Below, one piece after another: positions 1-10,000 of a stretch of DNA of 64,000 nucleotides. The number at the start of each line of letters is the position of its first letter. Position 1 is the stretch's first letter. The notes below the pieces were generated by a model. That model was not told the origin of the DNA. It searched no databases and worked only from the letters and a program-made list of their open reading frames with translations. Both the position numbers and the translations under genes were made by a program. Source of the DNA: JACKHA01 sp041401985 (lineage in GTDB: Bacteria; Planctomycetota; Phycisphaerae; Phycisphaerales; UBA1924); the NCBI GenBank assembly GCA_041401985.1, contig JAWKTE010000011.1:62001-126000 (forward strand), written 5' to 3'.

Positions 1-2
1 CG

Positions 3-962
3 GGGGACAACAAGCAGCCGATGCTGGTCCGCAAGATCAACGCGCGCCTGCTGCTGCCCGACGACGACCACAGCGAACTCGAGTGCATGCCGATCGTCCG
101 GATCGCGGCGGCGTCGTCGGCCGAGGGCACCGTGCCCAAGCAGGATCCGAACTTCATCGCCCCGTGCATGGTGGTCACCGGCAGCCCGACGCTGCGCGAC
201 TGGGTGCGGGACCTGGCCAGCGCGGTGGAGGCGGCCCGGACCGAGGCGGTGGTGGTCATCAACCGCGGCGGGTTTAACCTGGAGATGATGCGCGGGCCGC
301 AGGTCCAGCAGATGATGCTGCTGCGGACGCTCAACCGCTTCGCGGGCACGATGCCGGCGATGGCGGCGGCCCCGGGCGGGATCTCGCCGTTCGAGATGTA
401 CCTGCACATGCGGGAGCTGCTGGGCGAGTTGTCGGCCCTCACGCCGGGCAACGACCAGTGGGAGGTCCCGCTGTACGACCACGACAACCCGGCGGCGAGC
501 CTGCTGCCGCTGGTGCAGAAGATCAGGCCGCTGCTCAAGCCGCAGGGCGGCGAGACATTCAAGAAACTCGTGTTCGCCAAGAAGGGCGAGTTCCTGGCGA
601 TGGCGCTGACCGAGGAGGACACGACCAAGCCCAACGAGTACTACCTGGGGATCAAGCACCAGGAGGACCCGCGGGCCATGGCGGCGCTGGTCGAGAACGA
701 GAACGAGTTCAAGCTGAACATCGAGCCGATGATCCAGACCCGCGCGTTCGGGCTGAAACTCAAGGAGGAGCGCCACCCGCCGCTGCAGCTGCCGGCCTCG
801 CCGGGCCTGCAGTACTTCCGCGTGATGCGGAGCGAGGGCGAGATGGAGCGGAAGAAGTGGGAGCGGGTGCAGAAGGACCTGACGCTGGCGATCCAGTGCC
901 CGCGGGTCGAGTCGCGTTTCGACGCCGGCGAGGTGGCGTTGTATCTGACGTATGCGGGGTAG
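3..962 (+). CDS. tssK: TssK, T6SS baseplate subunit (5'-truncated by window edge)
   Basis: This reading frame is open from the first full codon of the window and stops at 962, so the N-terminal part of the gene lies outside. The 319 visible residues match the C-terminal two thirds of TssK (usually about 450 residues). They include the segment GGISPFEMYLHMRELLGEL, typical of the TssK helical region, and a C-terminal head domain ending in VALYLTYAG. TssK is a cytoplasmic trimer that links the T6SS baseplate to the TssL/TssM membrane complex. The neighbours tssL and tssM agree with this. The first ATG in the window, at 21, is internal and is not the start. The call is confident from content plus context; domain boundaries are approximate. 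Confidence 0.88.
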   Translation, partial: GDNKQPMLVRKINARLLLPDDDHSELECMPIVRIAAASSAEGTVPKQDPNFIAPCMVVTGSPTLRDWVRDLASAVEAARTEAVVVINRGGFNLEMMRGPQVQQMMLLRTLNRFAGTMPAMAAAPGGISPFEMYLHMRELLGELSALTPGNDQWEVPLYDHDNPAASLLPLVQKIRPLLKPQGGETFKKLVFAKKGEFLAMALTEEDTTKPNEYYLGIKHQEDPRAMAALVENENEFKLNIEPMIQTRAFGLKLKEERHPPLQLPASPGLQYFRVMRSEGEMERKKWERVQKDLTLAIQCPRVESRFDAGEVALYLTYAG

Positions 963-1012
963 GGCAGAGAAGCGAGAAGAGAGACAAGAGAGAGAAGAGA
1001 GCGGAGACGGGT
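962..1012. repeat. GA-rich purine tract, left flank of the four-helix-bundle gene
   Basis: About 50 bases that are almost entirely A and G lie directly after the tssK stop. A pyrimidine tract of similar composition (1445-1478) lies on the other side of the next gene, so the two read as imperfect inverted copies. Confidence 0.5.
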
Positions 1013-1030
1013 TGGTGAAGGAGGCCAGGC

Positions 1031-1435
1031 TTGGCGGGTGTGCGGCGATTCCGAGACTTGGTGGCGTACCAGCGTGCGCGGTCGCTTGCGGGTGCCGTGC
1101 GAGCGTTTGCGCGGTCGCTGCCTCGGGAGGAACGCTACGAGTTGGTGAGCCAGATGCTGCGGGCGGCCCAGTCGGTGCCGCTGAACATCGCCGAGGGCTT
1201 TGGAATCGGAACGCGGGCTGGCACGCTCCGGCACCTGAGGATCGCGCGTGGCTCGTTGTGCGAAACGGACGCGGCCATCGAACTCGCGTGCGACGCGGGG
1301 TTCGGGCCGGCGCCGGACGATCTGTTGGAGTTGCTCGCCGAGACGCAGCGTGTGTTGCAGGGTTTGATTCGGAGTCTCGAGGCCGAGCGAGTCGGAGCGG
1401 AACCCATCGGGCGTTCGGGCGGGGAACAGGAATGA
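1031..1435 (+). CDS. Four-helix-bundle protein (S23/IVP family)
   Basis: This 134-residue protein has the hallmarks of the four-helix-bundle family first known from 23S rRNA intervening sequences: an RFRDLVAYQRARSL-like start, MLRAAQSVPLNIAEGFG in the second helix, LRIARGSLCETDAAIELA in the third, and a final amphipathic helix. The length is near the family norm of about 120. The start is TTG at 1031, chosen because AAGGAGG (1018-1024) sits at good spacing and the family motif begins soon after. It sits between tssK and tssL but is not a known T6SS component, and GA/CT-rich tracts flank it. No molecular function is established for most free-standing members. I infer it is an insertion into the operon. 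Confidence 0.8.
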   Translation: MAGVRRFRDLVAYQRARSLAGAVRAFARSLPREERYELVSQMLRAAQSVPLNIAEGFGIGTRAGTLRHLRIARGSLCETDAAIELACDAGFGPAPDDLLELLAETQRVLQGLIRSLEAERVGAEPIGRSGGEQE

Positions 1436-1444
1436 TTCTGACGC

Positions 1445-1478
1445 ATCTCTTCTTCTCTCCTTCTCTCGCTCTCTTCGC
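1445..1478. repeat. CT-rich pyrimidine tract, right flank of the four-helix-bundle gene
   Basis: A run of C and T with few interruptions lies just upstream of tssL. Its reverse complement resembles the GA-rich tract at 962-1012, giving imperfect inverted low-complexity flanks around the gene at 1031-1435. Confidence 0.45.
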
Positions 1479-1490
1479 AAGGACGCACGC

Positions 1491-2231
1491 ATGACCCTGG
1501 TCGAACTCTGCGAGCCGTTGTTCCAGTATGTGTGCCGCCTGAACCGCTCGGCGCGCCTCGGGGCGTCGATCGCGCAGGGGACGGTGCGTGCCGAGATCCA
1601 CGCGCTGTTCGCGCAGATCCGCGAGAAGGCCCAGCAGGTCCCCGGGATGGGCGAGCAGTACGAGCGGGTCCGCCTGCCACTGGTCTACTTCGTGGACTTC
1701 ATGATCAAGGAGAGCGCGCTCCCGTTCGCCCGAGGCTGGGAGGAGCTCGCTTTCGAGGAGGAGAAGTTCGCCGGCGACGAGGACTTTTTCGAGATCCTCG
1801 AGCAGACCCTGGCCGACCAGAGCGCCCAGGCGACCGAGCGGCTCGCGGTGTTCTACACCTGCGTCGGCCTCGGCATGGCCGGCATCTACATCCGCCAGCC
1901 CGAGAAACTCCGGTCGTACATGAACGAGATGTGGGCCCGTCTGCGGCCACGCTTCGGGGGCGACGACACCACACGCATCTGCCCCGAGGCGTACGAGAAC
2001 GTCGACACCCGCGTCATCTGGCCGACCGCCGCCCGTGGCATCGGCTTCATCGTCGTCGCCCTGGTGGGCCTGGTCGTGGGCGTGCTGGGGGCGAACTTCT
2101 ATATGTACTACAGCGCGGCCAAGGGCCTCAAGTCCGCCCTGGCGACCATCCGCGACGGGGCCCGGGCCGTCATCGGAACGCCCGATGTCGGCACCGATCC
2201 GAACGCCCTGACCCAGGACGGGGAGAACTGA
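1491..2231 (+). CDS. tssL: TssL, T6SS inner-membrane protein (DotU/IcmH family)
   Basis: This is a 246-residue protein with a DotU-like cytoplasmic domain (LVELCEPLFQYVCRLNR at the start, then YFVDFMIKESALPFARGW) and one hydrophobic segment near the C-terminus, about residues 178-205, followed by a short tail. That is the tail-anchored topology expected of TssL. TssL pairs with TssM in the trans-envelope complex and contacts TssK in the baseplate. It lacks an appended OmpA-like peptidoglycan-binding domain, so wall anchoring would need another protein. It is followed after three bases by tssM, consistent with translational coupling. Confidence 0.9.
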   Translation: MTLVELCEPLFQYVCRLNRSARLGASIAQGTVRAEIHALFAQIREKAQQVPGMGEQYERVRLPLVYFVDFMIKESALPFARGWEELAFEEEKFAGDEDFFEILEQTLADQSAQATERLAVFYTCVGLGMAGIYIRQPEKLRSYMNEMWARLRPRFGGDDTTRICPEAYENVDTRVIWPTAARGIGFIVVALVGLVVGVLGANFYMYYSAAKGLKSALATIRDGARAVIGTPDVGTDPNALTQDGEN

Positions 2232-2234
2232 TCC

Positions 2235-5200
2235 ATGAACCTGCTGAGCATGTTCGGCAATCTGTCCCCGGCCGGCAAGATCGGCGTGTTGCTGCTGGTG
2301 GGCGCCTCGCCGCTGGGGATCCTGGCGGCGGTGGGATTCGGCAACATCGTGCTGCTGATCTTCATCGTCATGGCGTTCGTGGGGATGCTGCTGCTGGTCT
2401 TCAAGCTCGTCCTGTCGAAGATCGACAAGGGCAAGAGCAAGAAGATGGAAAAGGGCGTGAAGGAGCAGGCTTCGGCGGCGCCCGCCGGGGGGCTCGACGC
2501 CGCCAGCCGCGCCCGCATGGACGACCTGCGCAAGTCCTGGGAAGAGGGCATCCTCAAGTTCCGTGAGCGCGGCAAGGACCTGTACTCCGTGCCCTGGTAC
2601 CCGATGGTCGGCGAGTCCGGCTCGGGCAAGACCGAGGCGATCCGCCACTGCAACGTGGGCTTCCCCCCCGGGCTGCAGGACCGCCTGCAGGGCTCGGGCG
2701 GCACGCTGAACATGCACTGGTGGTTCACGAACCAGTCGGTGATCATCGACACCGCGGGTCGCCTGCTGCAGGATTCGGGCCGGCAGGAGTGGCGTCAGTT
2801 CCTGCGGATGCTGCGCAAGGCTCGTCCGCTGCGCCCGATCAACGGGCTGCTGCTGGTGATCCCGGCCGACAGCCTGATCAAGGACACGGGCGACGACCTG
2901 GAGCGCAAGGGCGGGCGGCTGGCCAGCGCGCTCGACGAGATCCAGGAGGAACTCGGCGTCCGGTTCCCGGTCTACGTGATCGTCACGAAGTGCGACCTGA
3001 TCAACGGGTTCCGCGAGTACTTCGACGCGATGCCCGACCCGGAACTCAAACTCCAGGAGCAGATGCTGGGTTGGTCGAACCCCTCGCCGCTCGATGAGGC
3101 GTTCGATCCGTCGGTGGTGGAGGAGCACCTCAAGACGGTACGGTCACGCCTGATCCAGCGCCGGTACCAGATGCTGCTCGACCCCGTGCACACGGAGGAC
3201 TCGACGCGCCGGCGGATCGAGCAGGTCGACGCGATGTACTCGTTCCCCGACGCGCTGCTCGCCCTGGCGCCGCGCCTGCGCCGGTACCTCGAGATGGTGT
3301 TCGTCGCGGGCGAGTGGTCGCGCAAGCCGCTGTTCATCCGCGGGATCTACTTCACGTCCTCGATGCAGGAGGGCGCGGCCCTGGACTCGGAACTGGCCGA
3401 GGCCCTGGGCATCCGCATCGCCGACCTCCAGCAGCAGAACGTCGAGGCCCGGCGCGAGAAGACGTTCTTCCTCCGCGACGTGTTCGTCGCCAAGGTGTTC
3501 AAAGAGTTCGGGCTGGTCACGTCGGCCACGAACGTGAAGAAGAGCCAGGGAGCCCAGCGGACGCTGCTGGTGGGCATCGGGTTCGTGGCCGCCCTGCTCG
3601 TGCTGGGCTGGACGGTGTGGGCGTTCCTGTCGCTCAAGAACTCGATCGGGTCGTACAGCGAGTTCTGGCAGGACACCGCCCAGGGCATCGGCCAGCGGTT
3701 CGACAAGGCCAGCATCGTCGTGGACTACGGCAGCAGCGGGTACGAGTACTTCGGCGGCCAGCCGGTCCCCGAGGCCCTCGTGCTCAACGAGGTCGGCATG
3801 GACGCGATCGGCGACCTGGGACGCAACGCGGAGTACTACCGCCTGCCGTCGCAGAGCATGCAGATCGCCCAGGAGGCCAGCCAGGAGGGCGTGTCGATCA
3901 TCTTCGCGCCGATCGCGGCCATGACCGGCGGCGACCCGTTCGACGGCCAGGTCGACGCCCACGCTGCCCTGTTCGAGGGCACCGTGCTGTTCCCCCTCGT
4001 CCGCGCCACGCGACAGGAGATTCTCGAAGCCTCGCGCGAGGGCGCGGCCGATCGGCCCGAGTGGACCGACCAGGCCACCGCGGCCCTGGCGCAACTCATC
4101 CGAGTGCAGGCCGCGGAGGTCAACCGCGCGACGCTCATCGGCGCCGAGGCCGCGGCCTTGGCGGCGTCGGCGACGCAGCGAGGCGGGGAGGGCGCCGAAG
4201 GCGGGCAAGGCGCAGCGCCGGACCTCCAGGCCGCCGGGCGCGACGCCGCCTCGCGGGCCACCATCGGCGAGTTCGGCGGCGTGCCGCAGATCGGCCCGAT
4301 GCTCCGATTCCTGCTCAGCCCGTCGGCCACGCCCGAGGACCTGGACACCCACATCGCGGCGTATCAGGAAGTTTCGGACACGACCTACGGCACGATGCTG
4401 CCCAACCGCTGGAAGGGCGACACCTCGGCGCGCCTCCGGGATGCGGAGACCAGCGAGGCGATCCGCCTCGGCACGCAGCGGTTCGTCGCGACCTGGCAGG
4501 AACGGGCCAGCCAGGGCGGATCGGTCCAACTCGACCGCCTGACCAGCCTGCGCAACGCGATGGTCGAGTTCGACGCCGCCGAGCGGGCCATGTGGACGCC
4601 GCTGACGCTCGTCAACGCCCGGACGCTCGAGGACTATCGCAACGGGCGTCGCGAGTGGATGGACAACTACGGGCGATTGGAGCGGGCGGCGACCGCGCTG
4701 CGCGGCTCGATCGAGGCCCTGGGCGGCAACGTGTCGGACCTCCAAGGCGTGATCGACCGGGCCAAGGGCGAACTGCTCGAGGGGGCCAACGGGGCGTACA
4801 CGCAGTTGCTCCGCGAGATCCCGGGCGGCGAGCGACCGGCCAGCGTCTTGAGCAGGACCGATTACACAGTGCTCCGCGACGCCGAGGCGTCGCTCCGCAG
4901 CGGCCAACGGGCGCTGCGCGAGGGCGTCGACGCCCAGATCGCCGCGATCAACGAGAGCCTGCGCGTCCTGCACGCGCCCATGCTGGCCCGCGTCGGCGGG
5001 CCGACCGGGCCGCACGCGTTCGAGCGGCGCTTCGCGATGTTCCAGGCCGCCAACGGGCGGATTGTGGCCGCGGGCGCCGTCGGTGAGTCGTCGCTCGACG
5101 CGGGCGTGCTGACTTTGGCGGGTGTGCTGGAGGGTTCACGCGGGCAGGCGGCGGCGGCGACCCAGGCCATCGCGGAGGCCGAGCGCGACATCCGCAGCGG

Positions 5201-6902
5201 CACGTTCGAGCAGGAGCGCCTCGAAGGGGCCAAACTCGCCTGCGAGCGCGCCATCGCGGCGGCCCAGCGGAAGATCGGCTACGACGCGATCTCGATGGCT
5301 CTGGGCCAGGTCGATTCAACCCGCGCCGTCGAGGCCATGGTCCGCGAGGCGGCCCAGGCCTCGCCCGCCGGCGTCGCCGAACTCCGCCCCATGGAGATGA
5401 CCGATTCCATGACCGGGATCGACGTCGATCCGAAGTACGACCCGGCGGCCGCCGGACGCGCCTTCGCCGCCATCACAACCGCCCTCGGGCTGGTCGGCGC
5501 CAGCGAGGACCCCAACGCGGCCGGCTCCGTCCTCGAACGGGGACAGATCGACGGCATGGTCGCCGATGCCCAGGGCGTCATGCGTGACTACGCGTCCGAC
5601 TACGTCCGCTACTGGGGCGAGCAGGTGCCCGAGGCGCTGTACCGCGTCCGCCCCAACGGCACATGGGCCGAGTTCCAGACCGCCGCCAGCCGCCTCAACC
5701 GCCGCACGATCGGCGGGAACATCGAGTCCAACGGCGAGGTGCTGCGCGATGCCCTCGAGGTCGTCGACACCGACCTGCTCGAGTCCGAGCGCGACCGCGA
5801 ACTGCTGACCCTGCAGCGCCGCATCGCGGCCCACGAGGCCGACGTCGGCGGCGTGAACGAGACCGCCAGCACCGCCCAGCGCCTGCTGAGTTCGTTCGCC
5901 AACCTGCCCTCGCTCGTGCCCGCGGCCCGCCAGCGGGTGCTGGCCATGGACGTCGGGGCCTTCGAGAACGACTTCCTCAACTACTTCTACCTGACCAACG
6001 ACGACGGCGAGGTCGTCCGCTACTGGCGGTACATGACCCTCGCCGGCTTCGAGAAACTCGCCGCCGAGTCCAACGACCAGGCCGGCGCCGCGCTGCTCTC
6101 GCTCCAGCAGAACCGGCGCGTGTTCCCGCTCTGCAAGGACTCGCCCCAGAACCTCAGCCCCGCGGACCTCGCCGCGGTGGCCCAGGAGGTGGCCCTCGTC
6201 GGCTCGGCCGCGGCACGGAACCAGCAATCCGGCGCGGCGGGCACCATCGGCATGCCGCGCTCCATCGACGATCAGGAGATGGAAGACCAGATCGCCATCC
6301 TGCGCGGGGCCGGCGTGCCGCAGGGCCAGCGCGAGTGGTTCGAGGGCGTCCGCGCCATGGTCGGCGCGCTGCGCCCGGGCGAGAACGCCCCGCCGCTGAC
6401 CTTCAGCCTCTCGACGCCCGCGCCCGACGATCGCCTGCGTCTGGCCGACCCGGCGGTGGACGCCGCGTTGACGTACCTCTATCTGCACCTGGCCGAGAAC
6501 GGCGCGCCGAGGCGGTTCGAGAACGAAACGGCCGCCCAGCGCGGCGGCGTGAGCATCCGCGGGCAGGCCTGGACCAACACGGGCCTGCGCGTGCCGAACG
6601 CCGAGTCGCTGGAACTCTGGTTCTACGACGAGGAAGAGGGCGTCGCGAACCGCGAGCAGCAGCGGGTGCCGCTTGGCCAGGGCGCGACCGACCCGTGGGC
6701 CGCCCTCCGGGCGATCGCGCGCGACGGAGCCCGCCCCATCGACCCGAACGAGTCCGCGGGCACCTGCAAGGCCTGGTGGGTGCCGATCGAGTTCAACGAC
6801 TCGGGCGGCCGCCAGCAGTACTGGGTCAAGATCGAGTTCAACCGGGACATCCCGCTGCCGCCCCGCTGGCCCACCTCGGGCAACTGGGCCCGATCGAACT
6901 GA
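2235..6902 (+). CDS. tssM: TssM, T6SS membrane-complex protein (IcmF family)
   Basis: This 1555-residue IcmF-family protein has two N-terminal hydrophobic segments (about residues 15-33 and 37-60). A cytoplasmic nucleotide-binding domain follows, with Walker A GESGSGKT (126-133), a DTAGR motif (172-176) and TKCD. A third membrane segment lies near residues 441-465, then a long periplasmic part. TssM spans the inner membrane and forms the core of the envelope complex with TssL and TssJ. It is longer than the common 1100-1250 residues; the extra length is in the periplasmic half, which is rich in Ala, Glu and Arg and looks helical. The intact Walker A suggests the NTPase fold is preserved. Confidence 0.92.
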   Translation: MNLLSMFGNLSPAGKIGVLLLVGASPLGILAAVGFGNIVLLIFIVMAFVGMLLLVFKLVLSKIDKGKSKKMEKGVKEQASAAPAGGLDAASRARMDDLRKSWEEGILKFRERGKDLYSVPWYPMVGESGSGKTEAIRHCNVGFPPGLQDRLQGSGGTLNMHWWFTNQSVIIDTAGRLLQDSGRQEWRQFLRMLRKARPLRPINGLLLVIPADSLIKDTGDDLERKGGRLASALDEIQEELGVRFPVYVIVTKCDLINGFREYFDAMPDPELKLQEQMLGWSNPSPLDEAFDPSVVEEHLKTVRSRLIQRRYQMLLDPVHTEDSTRRRIEQVDAMYSFPDALLALAPRLRRYLEMVFVAGEWSRKPLFIRGIYFTSSMQEGAALDSELAEALGIRIADLQQQNVEARREKTFFLRDVFVAKVFKEFGLVTSATNVKKSQGAQRTLLVGIGFVAALLVLGWTVWAFLSLKNSIGSYSEFWQDTAQGIGQRFDKASIVVDYGSSGYEYFGGQPVPEALVLNEVGMDAIGDLGRNAEYYRLPSQSMQIAQEASQEGVSIIFAPIAAMTGGDPFDGQVDAHAALFEGTVLFPLVRATRQEILEASREGAADRPEWTDQATAALAQLIRVQAAEVNRATLIGAEAAALAASATQRGGEGAEGGQGAAPDLQAAGRDAASRATIGEFGGVPQIGPMLRFLLSPSATPEDLDTHIAAYQEVSDTTYGTMLPNRWKGDTSARLRDAETSEAIRLGTQRFVATWQERASQGGSVQLDRLTSLRNAMVEFDAAERAMWTPLTLVNARTLEDYRNGRREWMDNYGRLERAATALRGSIEALGGNVSDLQGVIDRAKGELLEGANGAYTQLLREIPGGERPASVLSRTDYTVLRDAEASLRSGQRALREGVDAQIAAINESLRVLHAPMLARVGGPTGPHAFERRFAMFQAANGRIVAAGAVGESSLDAGVLTLAGVLEGSRGQAAAATQAIAEAERDIRSGTFEQERLEGAKLACERAIAAAQRKIGYDAISMALGQVDSTRAVEAMVREAAQASPAGVAELRPMEMTDSMTGIDVDPKYDPAAAGRAFAAITTALGLVGASEDPNAAGSVLERGQIDGMVADAQGVMRDYASDYVRYWGEQVPEALYRVRPNGTWAEFQTAASRLNRRTIGGNIESNGEVLRDALEVVDTDLLESERDRELLTLQRRIAAHEADVGGVNETASTAQRLLSSFANLPSLVPAARQRVLAMDVGAFENDFLNYFYLTNDDGEVVRYWRYMTLAGFEKLAAESNDQAGAALLSLQQNRRVFPLCKDSPQNLSPADLAAVAQEVALVGSAAARNQQSGAAGTIGMPRSIDDQEMEDQIAILRGAGVPQGQREWFEGVRAMVGALRPGENAPPLTFSLSTPAPDDRLRLADPAVDAALTYLYLHLAENGAPRRFENETAAQRGGVSIRGQAWTNTGLRVPNAESLELWFYDEEEGVANREQQRVPLGQGATDPWAALRAIARDGARPIDPNESAGTCKAWWVPIEFNDSGGRQQYWVKIEFNRDIPLPPRWPTSGNWARSN

Positions 6903-7049
6903 CACGGGCCAGACCGGCTCCGTGCGAGCCGGGGCTCGGGGCTTCGCCGCGGGAGCGGTGGACGAAATCGACCGCTTCGGGGAGACTAGGTCCGATACTC
7001 GCACGGGCACTCGCAGGGGCGGACGGAGCCGCCCGCACGGAGCAACGCG

Positions 7050-10000
7050 TTGGCGGTCCAGGGACTCTCAGGGATGCTCGGGCGGAACGACGCAAGCGGG
7101 GAGACCCGCGCGCACGTCGCGGTGTTCGGGAAACATCCGGGCTGGGACGACCACATCGACGACATCGGCCTGACCACCGAGCGTCTGGTCCAGATCAAGC
7201 GCATCCTATATGTCGAGGGCATCGGCGGGAACATCGACGCCGGCGCCTGGGACGCCATGCCGGAAGAGGCCCGGATCGCCGGCTTCGAGCACGCGTTCGT
7301 GTGGCGGGCGGGGGGCGAACTGGCGGTCGGGCGGTTCTGGTCGAGCACCGACGGCAAGGGCCGCCAGCGGTACCCGATGGTGGTGTGCGCCCAGGTTCGG
7401 GGCCAGCCGATGTCCTGGCAACTCCGGTACGTGCTGCCGGTGCTGGAGCGCCTCGAGGACGAGTTCAAGCAGGCCAAGACCGCCGAGCGGGTCCGGGCCC
7501 TGGCCGAGAACGCCCAGAAGGAACTCGAAGCGCTGGCGGGCGACGAGGTCGCCCCGCCCGATCGGCACGCCGCCAGCGCGTCGGCGACGCTGGCCGGTGG
7601 CGAGGCGATGGGCCCGGAGCGCCGGGGGATGTACCGCCTGCTCTACCAGATGGAGCGGGAACTCTCCTCGTTCCTGCGGGGCGAACTGCGGGACACGTCC
7701 CGTTCCCGCGTGGCGGACCTGACGCCCCGGCACCTCCGCGTCCCGCGCGTCGAGCGCGGCGAGAGCGAGTCGCTGGCCCTGTGGTGGCGGTTCGTCTGCG
7801 AGAACGTCGGAGACGCGGCCCCGCTGGTGCTGCTCTCGCCGCGCGGGCAGGGGTGGATCGACATCCTGGTCGGCGAGCCGAGCGTGTCGCTGTTCACGTG
7901 CGTGCGAGCGGGCGAGCAGAGCGTCCCGCTGGCCACCGATATCCCGTACACGTTCGACGAGGCGTTCACCAGACGCGCCGACGAGCGGATCGCGGCCGCG
8001 TCGGCCGACGCTGGCGCCGAGGCGCCGACCAAGCGGATCGCGCCGATCGGCACCGGGGGCGGGCGTTCGAGCGAGAACGGCGCCGGCGGGGGCGGGCTCG
8101 AGCCGCGCCAGATCGCGATGATCGCCGGGGCCGCGGTGCTGGGGATCGTGGTGATCGGCGGGGCGATCGCGCTGATGTCGGGTGGTGGCGGCGGCACGTC
8201 GGGCGAGAACCCGTCGCCCCCGCCGCCGCCCAGCACGGGCAACCCGACCGGCTCGAACGGCGCGGGCGGCGCCGGCAACGGCGCGCAGGCCGCCCCGAAC
8301 ACCGCGAACTTCGGCGCCGCCGAGCGCGAGGCGTTCGCGGCGTGGTGCACCAAGGCCGAGTGGGCTCTGGACGTGCGGAGCCGCCTCGCCTCCGCGGACC
8401 TTGGATTGCTCAGCGCCGATCCGCATCTCGCGCGCGAGCTCGTGCCGCTGCTCGAGCAACTCCGCGCCCAGGACACCGCGATCGATCCGCGCCGCGCCAT
8501 CAGCGGGGCCGGACGCGCGTCGCTCCCGTCGCTGGCGGAGTCCCCGCCGGTCGCGGCCCAGACCGACGAGGGCATCGCCAGAACGACGGCGGCCATGGAC
8601 CTGATCCGGGGCCTCGAGCGGTCTGTGTCGAGCGAGGCGTGGGCGGCCCGGCGCGCGGTCGAGCAGGCGGCCCGCGAGGCCGAGCGGCGCGGGTGGAACG
8701 CGCTGGGCTCGTCGCTGATGGGCGTGTCGAACGGCGTGCGGCTTGATGGCAGCGGCGCGCTGGCCTCGCTGACGGGCGTGATCCAGGCGGCCGAGCCGTC
8801 CGAGCGCCTCATCGCGGCGCTCAGGCGATTCGACGCGGCGGCGCGGGCCGCGGCCGAGGGTGCCGCGGGCGACGAACGGATCGCGCGGCTGCCCGAACTG
8901 CTCGCAAGCGTCCAGGGGGCTGGCGGCGCGGACGCCGCCCAGGCCGCGGGCGCGGCGGCGGCGCGGGTCGAGGGGCTCGCGGACCTGGGCGAGTCGGTCG
9001 CGACGCTGGTCGGGCGCCGATGGGGGCAGATCGACGCGGCCTACTTCTTGGCCGAGTCCGCCGCCGCCGACCCAGCCGGCTCGGTGGACGAGCGGACGTA
9101 CCAGGCGTGGATGCAGGAGATCCGGCGGGAGGCCTACACGCGGCTGCCCACGGACGCCGACCCGCGCCGGTCGTGGGACGTCGAGCGCCGCCTGACGCAG
9201 ATGGGCGAGTCGATCGGCGCGCTCGCCCAGGCCGAAACGCCGATCGAACCGGCGGACGTCGAGCGGCTGCAGACCGAACTCGCGTCGCTCAATCGTGGTC
9301 TGGCGGACCTGAAGGCCGAGTCGTGGGACCGAACGCACGAGGCGAGGGTCCGCCAGGGCGCGGCATCGCTCGACCGGCGCGTCACCGCGCTGCAGAACGG
9401 GTTCGATGCCCTCACCGGGCAGTTGCAGGCCCAGTGGGAGCGTGAGACGGCGCGCCTGGCCCAGCGCAGCCAGATCGAGGTCGGGTCCGACACGCTCCAG
9501 GAGGCGTGGCGGACGCGCCGGGACGAACTGCTCGCGCGATACACCGCCCCGGAACGCCTCACGGCCCTCACGGACGCCGCCGAGGCGCTCGAAGACGGGC
9601 TCCGCCGGATCGACGCGGCGGTGCCCGAGGTCGAGGTGCCGCGCGACCGCCCGGGCGGGGTCGACGTCGACGCCCTGGAGCGCGCCCTGCGGGGCGAGCG
9701 CGAACGCTGGGTGTCGCGGGTGCTCGGCGCGCTGGCGTGGGACGGGACTCGGATGGACATGGCCGGCCTCGACGCGAGCGCCGCCGAGGCGACGCGCGAC
9801 GGACGGGCGTGGCTCGATCGCGTGGGCGAGGCGTGCCACGACATGGCGGCGGCCGAGCGCCTGCTGGGCGGGGCGTACGCGCTGGACGAGGCCGGGCCGG
9901 ACGGCGGGACGCTGCTGGACCTGGCCGAGTCGGCGGGCCAGGACCGGGTCGGGGCCGATGTGGCCGCGGTGTTCGGCGGTCTGGCGTCGAGGGTGCAGGA

